From positions 1 to 39,266 of the forward strand of contig JWZX01002728.1 in NCBI GenBank assembly GCA_001275005.1: a stretch of 39,266 bases of DNA, given 5' to 3'. This stretch comes from Chrysochromulina tobinii. Lineage: Eukaryota > Haptophyta > Prymnesiales > Chrysochromulinaceae. Positions 1 to 9,339 of this stretch are shown piece by piece. The notes below the pieces were generated by a model. It saw only the letters and a program-made list of their open reading frames with translations. It did not search any database and had not been told where the DNA came from. Each line of letters starts with the position of its first letter. The stretch's first letter is position 1. The position numbers and the translations under genes were made by a program.

Positions 1-2484
1 GCCGCGCAGCAAGCTGTAGTGATCCGGCGCGCACGTGAGGCGCAGGTAAGCGTCGACCCAGTCGGGCGCCGCGGCGAACGCGGCCTCGTGCTCCGCCAGC
101 GCCTTCTGCAGGCGCTGCACCTCGACGAGGATAGGCAGCAGGTCGCCGTCGATCGAGTGCATGATCAGCTGAGACATGAGCCATGTCTTGCCCGCCGCCG
201 GGCCTGCAGTGAGCAGCGTGCATGGGCTCGCACTCGCGTGCAGGCCTTGCAGCAACACACACAGCGAGCGTGCGTCGCGCACCGCGAGCGGCTTGCCGTC
301 CGCATCGTGCCCCTCCACGCCGATGGGCACGCACTGCGTGAGCGTGTTGAGCCGGTAGCCGGAGAGGGCGTCGGGGATGAACTCGTGCTGCGCGCGTAGA
401 CAGTTAAGGTGCCACGCGCGCATGGCCGCGACCCCGGCGGCAGCGGCGGGCATCGGCGGCAGCGCGACCTTCGAGCCGGTGGCAGCCTCGGCAGCGAGCA
501 TGAGCACGGATTGCACCACGCCGACGATGCGCGCGACGTAGTCACGGTAGAGGGTGGGCACCGTGTCCTTGTCGCCCTTGCCGGTGAAGGTGGCGCGCTC
601 GATGCTGGTAACCACCTCGGCGACGCGCGTCTCGAGCTGGCCGGCGGGCGCGACGCCCGGCTCGGTGGGCTGGCCGTTGCGCAGTACGAGCACCTTGGAC
701 GGAAGCGCGTCGAGCGCCTCCCGCACGCGCGGCACCGCGCCCAGCCGCGCGAGCAGCTCGTAGCTCACGGCGTTCTCAAAGACGCACCAGCCGCGCTCGT
801 CATATGGGCGCTCATTGTACAGCGTGTCGACGCCGTCGCACAGCACGGGCCACGGCCCCGCGCGCTTGGCGTCGAGCGCCATCTCGTGAGATGCGAAGCG
901 CACGACGGGCGGGTTGCGCGTAAGCTCGAACGCGACGATGGTCCCGAAGCTGCCGAGCGTCGCGCGGACGGCAGCCTCGCCTGTCGTGGGCTTCAGCCCG
1001 AAGAGGCACAATGCACCATCGAACGCCTTCGGCCGGGGCGGAATCTCGCGCGACTGCAGCACGGTGGTGCCAACGGCGGAGGCGTACACGTCGGCCATAA
1101 CCTTGATCGCGCGACCAAAGGCGGCCCTCTCGTCGGGCGTGCGCTCCCGGTCGGGCAGGTTCTGGAAGAGCGAGGCGTAGTCCCAGAAGACGCCCTCGAT
1201 GTGCGGGTGCTCCTCGAGAGCGGCGAGCACCATGTCCAGGCGCGCGCCGTCCGGGTCGCACTCGCCGGGCGACAGCCAGCCGTGGGTGAGCGCGCCAACG
1301 CCGCGGGTGCCACGCCGGAGCAGCGCGACGGCCTCCTCCGCCGAGAGGAAGGGCGACTTTTCCGCCGGTGCGAGGAGCAGCGCCTCGAGCTCCTGCCGCC
1401 GCTTCAGCCGCCGCCCGTTTGGCTGCCGCAGCAGCCGCCGCAGCCGCCGCAGCCACGAGACACGCAGCAGCTTGATGTCGCCGGCGCGGAGCACGTCAGC
1501 GAGCCGGTCGTCGAGTCCCGAGAGGACGCGAATCATCTCCTCGGAAGGAGCGCCAATGGTCACGGTGGGCCGCGCAGCGTCGCCGTAGTCAACGTCGATG
1601 TCGTCGAGGTTGGTGTCGTCCACGTCGTCCAAAGCATTGGGCTGCGTCGAGCCAACGGACGGTTCCTCCTTACTTGCGGCGCAGCCGCCGCCTCGAACAC
1701 GCATCATCCCCGTAAGTCGCTCCCTTCCCAGCTTCGCCACCGCCGTTGCTGCCTGAGCCGCTTGCGCCGCCACTGCATTGGCGTCGTCGATATCGTCGAG
1801 GTTGGTGTCGTCGTGGGTGTCGTCGAAGTTGGGAAGCTTGTCGAAATCGTTGACTTCGAAAGTGCCCGTCTTCATCCGCTCCCTCGAGATGGTAACCGCC
1901 GCTCCCGTACCAAATGCAGCTGAGCCCAGCCAGCTTCCTTTGCTCTGGGGATGCGGCGGGGGGCTCGGACGGTCGGCAGCCTTGGAGATGAGCTTGGTGC
2001 ACAAGATGATGAAGATAAGCACGGCGGAGAATACCACGAAAAGCCAGAGGCGAGGATTAATGAGGAACCAATTCAGAACTACGAGGATGGAGAGCGCGCC
2101 GTCCTTGTCGCGGTTGAACGCATTGAAGGCCACGAGTTCCTCGATGAATCGAATGGCCGGGTCGATGAAATACCACACGGTGGCACGCGGCTTCGCCCAG
2201 TGGCTTTGCTTCATGCCATCGAGAGAGCAGTTGTGAGAGGTAAGCCCCATCGCAGCCTCACGCGTCCACTGAGTGCCATGGGCTATGAAATCGGCGGTGA
2301 AAGCGCCGCTGCTTACCGTGGCTGCTGCCGCAGCAAGCGACGAGTTGTCGCGCTGCGGGGATGAAAAACGGGCCTGAGTGGCATTATCGCCAGCCAAGCT
2401 GACCATTGGGGTCGAAACCCTGCCAACGAGCCGATCGAGTCGAGTGGAGACCGTCAAGAGCGCGAGGAGAAAGCTGTACGCCAT
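1..2484 (-). CDS. Membrane-anchored receptor-like STAND NTPase, N-terminal part (runs off left edge)
   Basis: An uninterrupted minus-strand frame runs from ATG at 2484 (in-frame stop just upstream, at 2493-2495) past base 1, giving at least 828 residues and no intron. In order: a hydrophobic leader (MAYSFLLALL...), a ~115-residue outer segment with sequons NAT, NSS and NCS, one or two membrane passes at about residues 129-165, an acidic repeat linker (DDTNLDDID occurs twice), then a conserved domain at about 385-560. That domain carries VFWDYASLFQ near residue 431 and, further on, DERGWCVFENAVSYELL, a pattern like the HET/TIR-like signalling domains expanded in protists. A Walker A loop, GPAAGKTW, lies at about residues 762-768 and is followed by LLPILVEVQ, as in STAND/NACHT NTPases. 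Walker B and any sensor repeats lie outside the window. The architecture resembles an innate-immune or allorecognition receptor; that role is inference. Confidence 0.8.
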   Translation of the reverse strand, partial: MAYSFLLALLTVSTRLDRLVGRVSTPMVSLAGDNATQARFSSPQRDNSSLAAAAATVSSGAFTADFIAHGTQWTREAAMGLTSHNCSLDGMKQSHWAKPRATVWYFIDPAIRFIEELVAFNAFNRDKDGALSILVVLNWFLINPRLWLFVVFSAVLIFIILCTKLISKAADRPSPPPHPQSKGSWLGSAAFGTGAAVTISRERMKTGTFEVNDFDKLPNFDDTHDDTNLDDIDDANAVAAQAAQAATAVAKLGRERLTGMMRVRGGGCAASKEEPSVGSTQPNALDDVDDTNLDDIDVDYGDAARPTVTIGAPSEEMIRVLSGLDDRLADVLRAGDIKLLRVSWLRRLRRLLRQPNGRRLKRRQELEALLLAPAEKSPFLSAEEAVALLRRGTRGVGALTHGWLSPGECDPDGARLDMVLAALEEHPHIEGVFWDYASLFQNLPDRERTPDERAAFGRAIKVMADVYASAVGTTVLQSREIPPRPKAFDGALCLFGLKPTTGEAAVRATLGSFGTIVAFELTRNPPVVRFASHEMALDAKRAGPWPVLCDGVDTLYNERPYDERGWCVFENAVSYELLARLGAVPRVREALDALPSKVLVLRNGQPTEPGVAPAGQLETRVAEVVTSIERATFTGKGDKDTVPTLYRDYVARIVGVVQSVLMLAAEAATGSKVALPPMPAAAAGVAAMRAWHLNCLRAQHEFIPDALSGYRLNTLTQCVPIGVEGHDADGKPLAVRDARSLCVLLQGLHASASPCTLLTAGPAAGKTWLMSQLIMHSIDGDLLPILVEVQRLQKALAEHEAAFAAAPDWVDAYLRLTCAPDHYSLLRG

Positions 2485-2926
2485 TCTCCCTATTCACACC
2501 TCTACGTTTTCCCCCTTCACAAAATGAGAAAAGGAGGGCCGGGAGCGACGAGCGTGCCGAGTCAGAGGAAACATCTCGTCTTATGTTAAGCTGACAGCAC
2601 GAATCACGAAATCAACATCTCGCGCCGTCTCGCACCTCTTCTCAAATCAAGTGTCCGTCTCACACGCGCAAGTCTCCGCCGCAGCGTCCCGCGCCGTCCA
2701 CAGCGACCGTCCACAGCTGTATCTAGACGAGCAACCTTCCTGTCAAGAACTCCGTCTGGTCCGCACTCCGGCCTCGCGCCGTGTGGCGTCGATCTCGCTC
2801 TATCTCCTCATCCCCATCGAAAGTCGTCATCTCGTCGCGATCTCATCTCGTCGCGATCCGCTCGCGTTCTTCTCTTCATCCGCCCCAAATATGGCAAGCT
2901 CAGAGTCCGCCCCAAATATGGCAAGC
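2485..2926. other. Intergenic region between two minus-strand genes
   Basis: No credible gene is seen in these 442 bp. It should hold the 3' UTR of the TTC12-like gene and the promoter of the receptor-like gene. At 2881-2935 a 27-bp unit containing CGCCCCAAATATGGCAAGCT is tandemly duplicated, ending across the TTC12 stop codon. Confidence 0.6.
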
Positions 2927-5900
2927 TCAGAGTCCGCGCACCTTGCCCTTCATCGCGCGCGCGAGGATCTCGATGCCGTGGTTGTCGCGGATCGCCTCGA
3001 GCAGATGAGCATTCTTGGCGAGTCGGCCGAGGGCGATCGCGGCGTTCTTCTGCGGGCCGTCCTTGCCATTGTGCGCGATGGCAAGGAGTGGCGGCACGAT
3101 CGGGAGCACCGCGAGCACCGCGAGACACTTGTCATTCTTGGCGCACTCGGCGAGGCACAGGGCGGCGTTGCCCTGCATCCCGGTATCCGAGCGCTGCAGC
3201 AGCTTGACCAGGGCTGGCAGCCCGCCGTGGTCGCACAATGCGAGGGCGCCGCGCTCGTGCGCCGCACACGCAGTCAGGATACGCAGCGCCGAGCCCACCT
3301 GGCATGCAGGAGGCCTTCAGAGGTCAATAGAGGTCCATCAGAGGTCATCAGAGGTCATCAGGAGTCCATCAGAGGTCCATCCCAGGCTGCCCGAATCCCT
3401 CCGAGATCGCCATCTCCGAGATCGCCATCTCCGAGATCGCCATCTCCGAGATCGCCATCTCCGAGATCGCCATCTCCGAGATCGCCATCTCCGAGATCGC
3501 CATCTCCGAGTCACTCCGGGCGCGTGGGTCGGTGCGTACCATCTCTTCCGCTGCCGCCGCCGCACTCTCCGCCTGCTCCTCCTCCTCCTCCGCCGCGTCC
3601 GCCGCCCCAGGCGCAATCTCGACGATCCGAGGTGCGTTCGAGATCGCCTCGTGCGACACGCCCTCCTCGACGAGCGCCTTGACGAGTGCGACGAGCACCG
3701 GGGAGCCAAGCAGCCGCTCGACGACCGTTGGAAGGCGCGCCGCGCACCTGTGTGGGGAAGCGACGGCGCCGTGGTGAGCACATGCATGCTCGGACGGGGC
3801 TCAGCCGTTGGAAGGCGCGCCGCGCACTTGGCGAGGATTCCCGCCGCGCGCCGCGCGAGCACCGGCGGCGAGCCGCCCGCGACGGCGCCCGGCGCCGTCG
3901 TGAGCGCCGTCTCGAGCCGCGGGATGAGCGCATCGGCCATCTCCTCGGTGGCGATGAAGCCAATGGCGTCCGCACTCAGCGAGCAGTTGTGCAGGGCCGC
4001 GAGCGCGTTCGGGAGCAAGATTTGCTCCGAGTGCGCCGCGTCGTGCTGGGCACCCCCCTTGGGGAGTGAGCTCACGCATTTGAGGAGCCCGTGGAGGGCG
4101 GGGCCGTCGATGATCAGAGTGCGAAACTTGGAGTGGGCCGACAGGTTGCCCAGCGCCGTCGCCGCCTGGGAGCGCATGCAATGAGAGTGGTCATCAGTGG
4201 ACCTCGAGGGTCATTAGGGAGGGTCATCAGTGGGCCGACAGGCTGCCCAGTGCCGTCGCATGCAAGGAGAGTGGTCATCAGGCTGCCCAGTGCCGTCGCC
4301 GCCTCCTCTGGTGAAGGTGACACACAGCGGCACTCAGCGGCCATCAGAGGCACTCGGCGACTATCAGTGGCACTCAGCGGCCATCGGCGTCATGATAAGC
4401 GTCGTCAGCGTCATCATGAGCGGCCATCAGCGTCATGACGAGCGTCATCAGCGTCATGATGAGCGGCCATCAGCGTCACTCCAGATGCATCTCCGCGCAC
4501 CTGCTCAGCCAGCGAGACCGATTTCGAAGTGACGTGTGTGCCCAGCGCCGCACACAACGGCTTCGCGAACGGGAGCAACTCAAGTTTCGTCCGCGCGCTA
4601 CCGGTACACAGGGCGGCAATGAGCCCGACGGCGGCGACGACGGCCTCGGCCGCGGCCGCCTTGTCAGCTCCCGAGGCCGAGATGGCGGTGGGTGGCGCGC
4701 CGGCGCCGTTTGGTTTGGCAGCAGCCGCGGCGGCAGCGGCAGCGGCGCCGGGGGGCGTCATGATGGCGAGAAGTCTCTCATAGGTGCCTTCACCTGATGA
4801 GGGAGGCAATCAGGGGAGGTGATCAGGGGAGGTGATCAGGGGAGGTGATCAGGGGAGGTGATCAGGGGAGGTGATCAGGGGAGGTGATCAGGGGAGGTGA
4901 TCAGGGGAGGTGATCAGGGGAGGTGATCAAGAGGTTCACCTGCAGCAAGCCGTCGCGTCTCCGTCGCCACGGTCTCGTGTGAACAGTTGAATGCGAGCAG
5001 CTTCAGCTGAGGTGCGAGCGCTAAGAGAGACGCCGGTGGAGGTGCCGCCGCCGCCGCCGCTCCCGCGCCTGCCGCCGCGCCCGCCGCCGCGCCCGCCGCC
5101 GCGGGCACGCTCACCACAGCGCTCACAAGCCTGCGGAGCTCGCGAAGGATTTGGGTGGTGCCTCCACAGACATGTACCTAATTAGGGAGAGGAGGGCGCC
5201 GTGGTGAGCACTTGCATGCCGAGAGGATTTGGGTGGTGCCTCCACAGACATGTACCTCGAGCTGATTGCGCCGCTCGAGGGAGCAGACGACCAGGAGCTG
5301 TGCGAGCTGGCCACCCCAGTGATAGAGCTCCGCGCTCGCCTCGGCGCGCCCGAGACGGCGCAGGTCCTGATGAGGGACGCAATCGATGCTCATCAGTCGC
5401 AGTGGTGATCCGTGGCCATCATCAGTCGTCATCAGTCGCCATCATCAGTCGCCGTCATCAGTCGACGTCATCAGTCGTCATCGGGGAAGCACTCACCTCC
5501 CGTCATCAGCCGTCATCAGTCGTCATCAGGGGAGATCTCACCTCCCGACCCGTCGCGCTCGCCTTCGCCTTCGCCCCCACCGTCCCCTTCCCCGCCACAT
5601 TCTCCTTCCCCTCCTCCACGGCCGCCGCCGCAGCCTCGTTGAGCTTGAGCGCGCGTTGGCACGTGCGCGCGAGCAGATCGAGAATGCGCTTGATCCCGCC
5701 CGCGTGACGGATGCACACACGGGCCGCAGAGGACTCGCGTGCGAGCGTACCTGATGAGGGACGCAATCAAGGGTGCCATCAGAGCCAATCCGAGCGCAAT
5801 CATGGCGCAATCATGGCGCAATCATGGCGCAATCATGGCGCAATCATGGCGCAATCGGAGCGCAATCAGAGCGCCATCAGAGGCCATCAGGCGTACTCAG

Positions 5901-7917
5901 GGAAGCGAGCGCCTTGGCGGCCGCGGCTTCGCTCTTCGTGCGAGCGACCGCCACGTTGGCAGCGCGCACTCGAGGATCTGTAACCGTCGCTGGGCCCCCT
6001 GCCTCGCCGCCGAGCAGCCGCGCTGTCGTGGGCGCCTCGCTGCCGGCCGCGGGGCCCGCGGGCTCAGCGGTGGCGGCGGCGGCGGCGGCGGCGGCGCCAG
6101 TTGCGGATTCCGCAACCGCGAGCTCCTGGTCAGCATAGTTGATGAGCACTTCGAGGGAGGACGCACCTGATGAGGGAGGCAATCAAAGCATATGAGAGGC
6201 CATGAGAGGCCATTAGGTTGATGAGCACGTCGAGGGAGGCAATCAAGGCGATGAGAGGCCATCAGGTTGATGAGGGAGGACGTTATCGAGCCTTCACATT
6301 CGGGTATTCACATTCACAGGGTGGACGTACTCGAGTCCGCGTTCGTATGGATCTGATCGAGCAGCTCGCGCACGCGACTGCGCAGCGCTTGGTGCTCGTC
6401 CGCTGCGAGCTTCGCATCCTCGCCCTTGCTCGCGCTACCCTTGCCCTCGATGGCGGCCTCCGCCTTGGCCGCTGCCAAATCCAGCTTCAGGATCGACTGC
6501 TGCCGCTTGATCTCCGCCTTCTCCGCCTCGGGCGCCATCGCGAGCGCGGTCGCCAAGTCCTCGGCCGCCTCAACGTACCTGCCGCGCTCTCCAGTTGGGC
6601 CATTAAATCGCTCTCCAGTTGGGCCATTCAAATCGCTCTCCATGGCACTCAACTCGATCGCACTCAACTGGATGGCACTCGATGGCACTGGATGGCACTG
6701 GATGGCACTGGATGGCACTGGATGGCACTGGATGGCAGTCGATGGCAGTCGATGGCAGTCGATGGCACTCGATGGCACTCGATGGCACTCGATGGCAGTC
6801 GATGGCACTCGATGGCAGTCCATCGCACTCCATGGCACTCCGTGGCACTGCATCGCACTCCATCGCAGTTGATGGGCGGCGCGACGCACCTGCCGAGCTC
6901 CGCCTGCGCGGCAGCGCGGCGCACGTATGCCTTGAGGACGGGCGGCGGCGGCGGGCGCTGCTTGATGTCGTTATCGAGGAACGTTGCGATCTCGATCACG
7001 CGAGAGCTGATGAGGGAGGCAATCCGCTCAGCACTCAGTACGGCACATCATCTTCGCAATCAATGCCCATACACGCAATCAATGCCCATCATCGCAATCA
7101 ACGCCCTTCTAACGCGCACCAGTCGTCGAGCGCCGAGAGCAAGGTTGCGTACCACGCACTCACTCGCAATCTCACTCGCAATCTCACTCGCAATCTCACT
7201 CGCAATCTCAACGCACCAGTCGTCGAGCGCCGAAAGGAAGTTGCGCAGCTTCAGGTGCGCCGCGGCGCGGTTGGCGAGCGACGTCTTGTCGCCCTTGAAG
7301 TGCTCAACAGCGCGCGAGTAGCCGGAGAGGGCCTCCGAGTACTGCCCCGCCTTGAACGCCAGGTTCGCCGCCTCGCGCTCCTTGGCACACGCGGCGATCG
7401 CACCTTTGCGCTGCTCGGTGCGCTGCTCGATGTCCTTGGCCATCGCGTCAAAGGCGCCCTGATCCTGCACGGCGGCCGGGTTGTCGGGATCGCCGAAGAG
7501 CTCCTCGTCCGGATCTTCCTCGAACAGGTCCCATCCCTTGTAGTAGTCCGAGAACGCGCGCGACCGGTTCGACTCACGGAACTCGAGCCACTTCTCACGG
7601 CGCGCCTTGCGCAGGTAGTAGCTCTCCTTGAGCTCCTGGAGCTTCTCGCGGTTGGCCTCCTTGGCCTCGTCGAGGCGCTTACGCTCGTCCACCTTCTTCT
7701 GGATCTTGGCCTGCTCCTCTGCCCGCTTCGCCGCCCGCTTCGCCTCCTTGGCCGCCGTCTCCTTGCGGATCTTCTCCTCCTTCTCGGCCGCCACCTTGTC
7801 GAGCTGGTCGATGTCGATGCTGCCGTCGGTCAGACCCTTGATCGTCTTGTTGATGTCCTCCACCTTGGACAGGAAATCGCTGAAGTCCTCTTCGTCGTAG
7901 TCGTTGCTACCGGGCAT
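2927..7917 (-). CDS. TTC12-like TPR/armadillo protein, dynein axonemal assembly factor homologue
   Basis: Eleven exons: 7917-7217, 7006-6890, 6578-6331, 6166-5897, 5750-5542, 5366-5256, 5177-4940, 4793-4501, 4165-3828, 3747-3540, 3298-2927. They sum to 3105 nt and encode 1034 residues in one frame. The N-terminus (NDYDEEDFSDFLSKVEDI) matches the start typical of TTC12. A Lys/Glu-rich coiled coil follows, then TPRs (ANLAFKAGQYSEALSGYSRA; NRAAAHLKL) whose conserved ALDDC is made by splicing exon 1 to exon 2. Armadillo-like repeats fill the C-terminus (QAATALGNLSAHSKF, GNAALCLAECAKN, KNAAIALGRLAK). Vertebrate TTC12 (about 700 residues) works in the cytoplasm in preassembly of ciliary dynein arms, so this organism probably has motile cilia. 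The protein is longer than usual because of Ala-rich inserts in exons 4, 7 and 8. Nearly every intron carries its own tandem repeat. Confidence 0.85.
3401..3510. repeat. 15-bp minisatellite in TTC12 intron 10
   Basis: About seven head-to-tail copies of GATCGCCATCTCCGA (plus strand), almost without variation, within the intron 3539-3299. The intron starts GTACGCACC and ends GCATGCCAG. Confidence 0.9.
3748..3827 (-). mobile_element. Introner-like intron, family A (TTC12 intron 9)
   Basis: An 80-bp GT-AG intron. Its first 23 bases (3827-3805) repeat the first 23 bases of the following exon (3747-3725). Its last 42 bases (3748-3789) match the ends of the introns at 5178-5255 and 11363-11440, starting GCATGC and containing GTGCTCACCACGGCGCC. 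Removing it keeps the phase, giving ILAKCAARLPTVVERLL. Confidence 0.85.
4818..4930. repeat. 13-bp minisatellite in TTC12 intron 7
   Basis: Nearly nine copies of GGTGATCAGGGGA (plus strand) in the intron 4939-4794. In the sense orientation the unit reads TGATCACCTCCCC, a close relative of the shared intron 3' end TGATTGCCTCCCTCATCAG, which also terminates this intron. Confidence 0.9.
5178..5255 (-). mobile_element. Introner-like intron, family A (TTC12 intron 6)
   Basis: A 78-bp GT-AG intron. Its first 32 bases (5255-5224) are identical to the start of the following exon (5177-5146), or 34 bases if the flanking AG is counted. The 42-bp 3' block lies at 5178-5219 and contains GCATGCAAGTGCTCACCACG. 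Only 4 bases (5220-5223) separate the duplication from the block. Confidence 0.88.
5794..5851. repeat. 11-bp minisatellite in TTC12 intron 4
   Basis: Five perfect copies of GCGCAATCATG (plus strand) in the intron 5896-5751, followed by degraded copies. The intron ends with the shared CCTCATCAG acceptor segment. Confidence 0.88.
6671..6869. repeat. 10-bp minisatellite in TTC12 intron 2
   Basis: About 18-20 copies of GATGGCACTS (plus strand), with a few GATGGCAGTC and CATCGCACTC variants, filling most of the 311-bp intron 6889-6579. At the intron's 3' end, a unit containing CTCCAGTTGGGCCATT is present twice (6588-6631). Confidence 0.9.
7162..7209. repeat. 12-bp minisatellite in TTC12 intron 1
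   Basis: Four copies of CACTCGCAATCT (plus strand) directly beside the donor of intron 7216-7007. Beyond them, 7114-7139 repeats the last bases of exon 1 with its donor (7211-7237). Confidence 0.88.
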
Positions 7918-8178
7918 CGCGGCTCTTCTTTTGTGCACGGAGGGCCGTTGTCAATGTAGCGAAGAGCTTCACACGGGCCTTGGTTGGGGAAACTTCGCCG
8001 CTGTAACCGTCGCGACACAAACGCCTACTCTGGACGGTCTCTCAGCGTTCGGTTGCACCGCCGACGGGCGCAGTGTGGCGCCGCGTCGCTGTGAACTGCG
8101 AGTTGTGTTTATTCATAATGAACAGTGTTCGTCGCCCCCTGTGTGGCGGTCTCCTTCAAGGGGCAAGCGGGACCGACC
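7918..8178. promoter_or_regulatory. Divergent promoter region, TTC12-like / F-box genes
   Basis: The two start codons face away from each other 261 bp apart, so both promoters and 5' UTRs must lie here. No TATA box or other recognisable element stands out. Confidence 0.5.
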
Positions 8179-9255
8179 ATGGCGACGCCTCTCGGCAAGC
8201 GCCCGCTCGAGCTCGATGGCTCGACGGGCTCCTCGAGCGACCAGCCCGTGCGCAAGGCGGCGCGCACCATCGACGTCGAAGACCGAATGGCTGTGCTGCA
8301 CGACATCCGTGACTCGCTGCGGTCGCTTGCGAGCAGCGGGCCGCTCACCAAGGCGCACGCGGACGTACTGGGCGCCATCGGCGTTCAGGTTTCCCTGCTG
8401 CGTGACGCCTTCACACGGGAGCAGGAGCGCATCCGCAACCGGCCCGTCTCCGAGGCGATGCTCGTCCGGACGGCGGACGTGCATGCCGACGGATCGTCGG
8501 TCTGGCACGAGGTGATTTTGCCGCCCGAAATGTTTGACCGCATCATCGGCTACCTGACGCCCAAGGAGATGGGGCGAGTCGTCTGCTTCAGCCGAGCATG
8601 GAAAGCGGCCGTCGACGCCAACGCGCACGCGCGCATCCGCGAGCTCGGCCTCGAATTAGAGCACCGGCAGAGGCTCACGATGCGCTTGCTGAGTACCCTT
8701 GAGGAGCAGATGAAGCGTGCGCCTTCTCTGCTGGCGGCTCCGCGTGGCGCCGGGCTGCAGACCTTATATGACAGCTTCGTGGATTTTGAGCCATGCGTCC
8801 TCCGTCGTCACCTCGACCAAATCGTGCCTCTGATCCCCGACCACCCTCGTGCTTGGCAAGTGCTCAAGTATTCGCGCCCGAGTGCCGAGTGGCTCGCACA
8901 GCACGTCGACTTGCTCGTCTCCGAGGTGGTGGCGCCCAAAAATGAGGATGATGATGATGATGTATGGCAAGAGCTAGCGGCTGACGCGGCCATTGGACTC
9001 TTCATTGAGCTCCCGCAGGCCATGATCGAGGCGAACGTCGCCCGGGTTCTCTCAGTACTCGACAGGCAGACGCCCCAAGATGCGCTCGAGATCAGCACTT
9101 ATCTCATCGTGCACGCCCTCAAGGACCTCTCGCCCGCGGTGCTCGCGCGCCTTCCTGGGCTGCGCGAGCGGCTCCAGCCGTTACTCGCGAGGACAGAACA
9201 CGGCATCGGAGAAATGGCTTCCGAGATCCTTTATCTCGCCAAGGCCATGATGTAA
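8179..9255 (+). CDS. F-box protein
   Basis: A single exon of 358 residues. ATG 8179 sits in a good eukaryotic context (ACCATGG); an upstream in-frame ATG at 8125 has none. An F-box-like segment at about residues 115-150 (ILPPEMFDRIIGYLTPKEMGRVVCFSRAWKAAVD) has the spacing of the Skp1-binding F-box. The C-terminal half (RHLDQIVPLIPDHPRAWQVL... to ILYLAKAMM) is helical and repeat-like, resembling HEAT/armadillo substrate receptors, with an acidic run, EDDDDDVW, near residue 258. It is probably a substrate adaptor of an SCF ubiquitin ligase; the target is unknown. Confidence 0.72.
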   Translation: MATPLGKRPLELDGSTGSSSDQPVRKAARTIDVEDRMAVLHDIRDSLRSLASSGPLTKAHADVLGAIGVQVSLLRDAFTREQERIRNRPVSEAMLVRTADVHADGSSVWHEVILPPEMFDRIIGYLTPKEMGRVVCFSRAWKAAVDANAHARIRELGLELEHRQRLTMRLLSTLEEQMKRAPSLLAAPRGAGLQTLYDSFVDFEPCVLRRHLDQIVPLIPDHPRAWQVLKYSRPSAEWLAQHVDLLVSEVVAPKNEDDDDDVWQELAADAAIGLFIELPQAMIEANVARVLSVLDRQTPQDALEISTYLIVHALKDLSPAVLARLPGLRERLQPLLARTEHGIGEMASEILYLAKAMM

Positions 9256-9339
9256 TTCATTTTTTCACACACACTTCCATAAAAGAAGGCCAGGATGTAA
9301 AGACAGTGTGGATCCAAGGAATGCGCCCAACATGGCGCC

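Noticed and set aside
409-1923. Long plus-strand open frame of about 500 codons
   Set aside because: It is the antisense shadow of the minus-strand receptor gene; its translation is low complexity, while the opposite frame shows coherent domains.
6619-7959. Plus-strand open frame over the TTC12-like gene
   Set aside because: It runs through intron repeats and antisense of exon 1, with no protein-like pattern.
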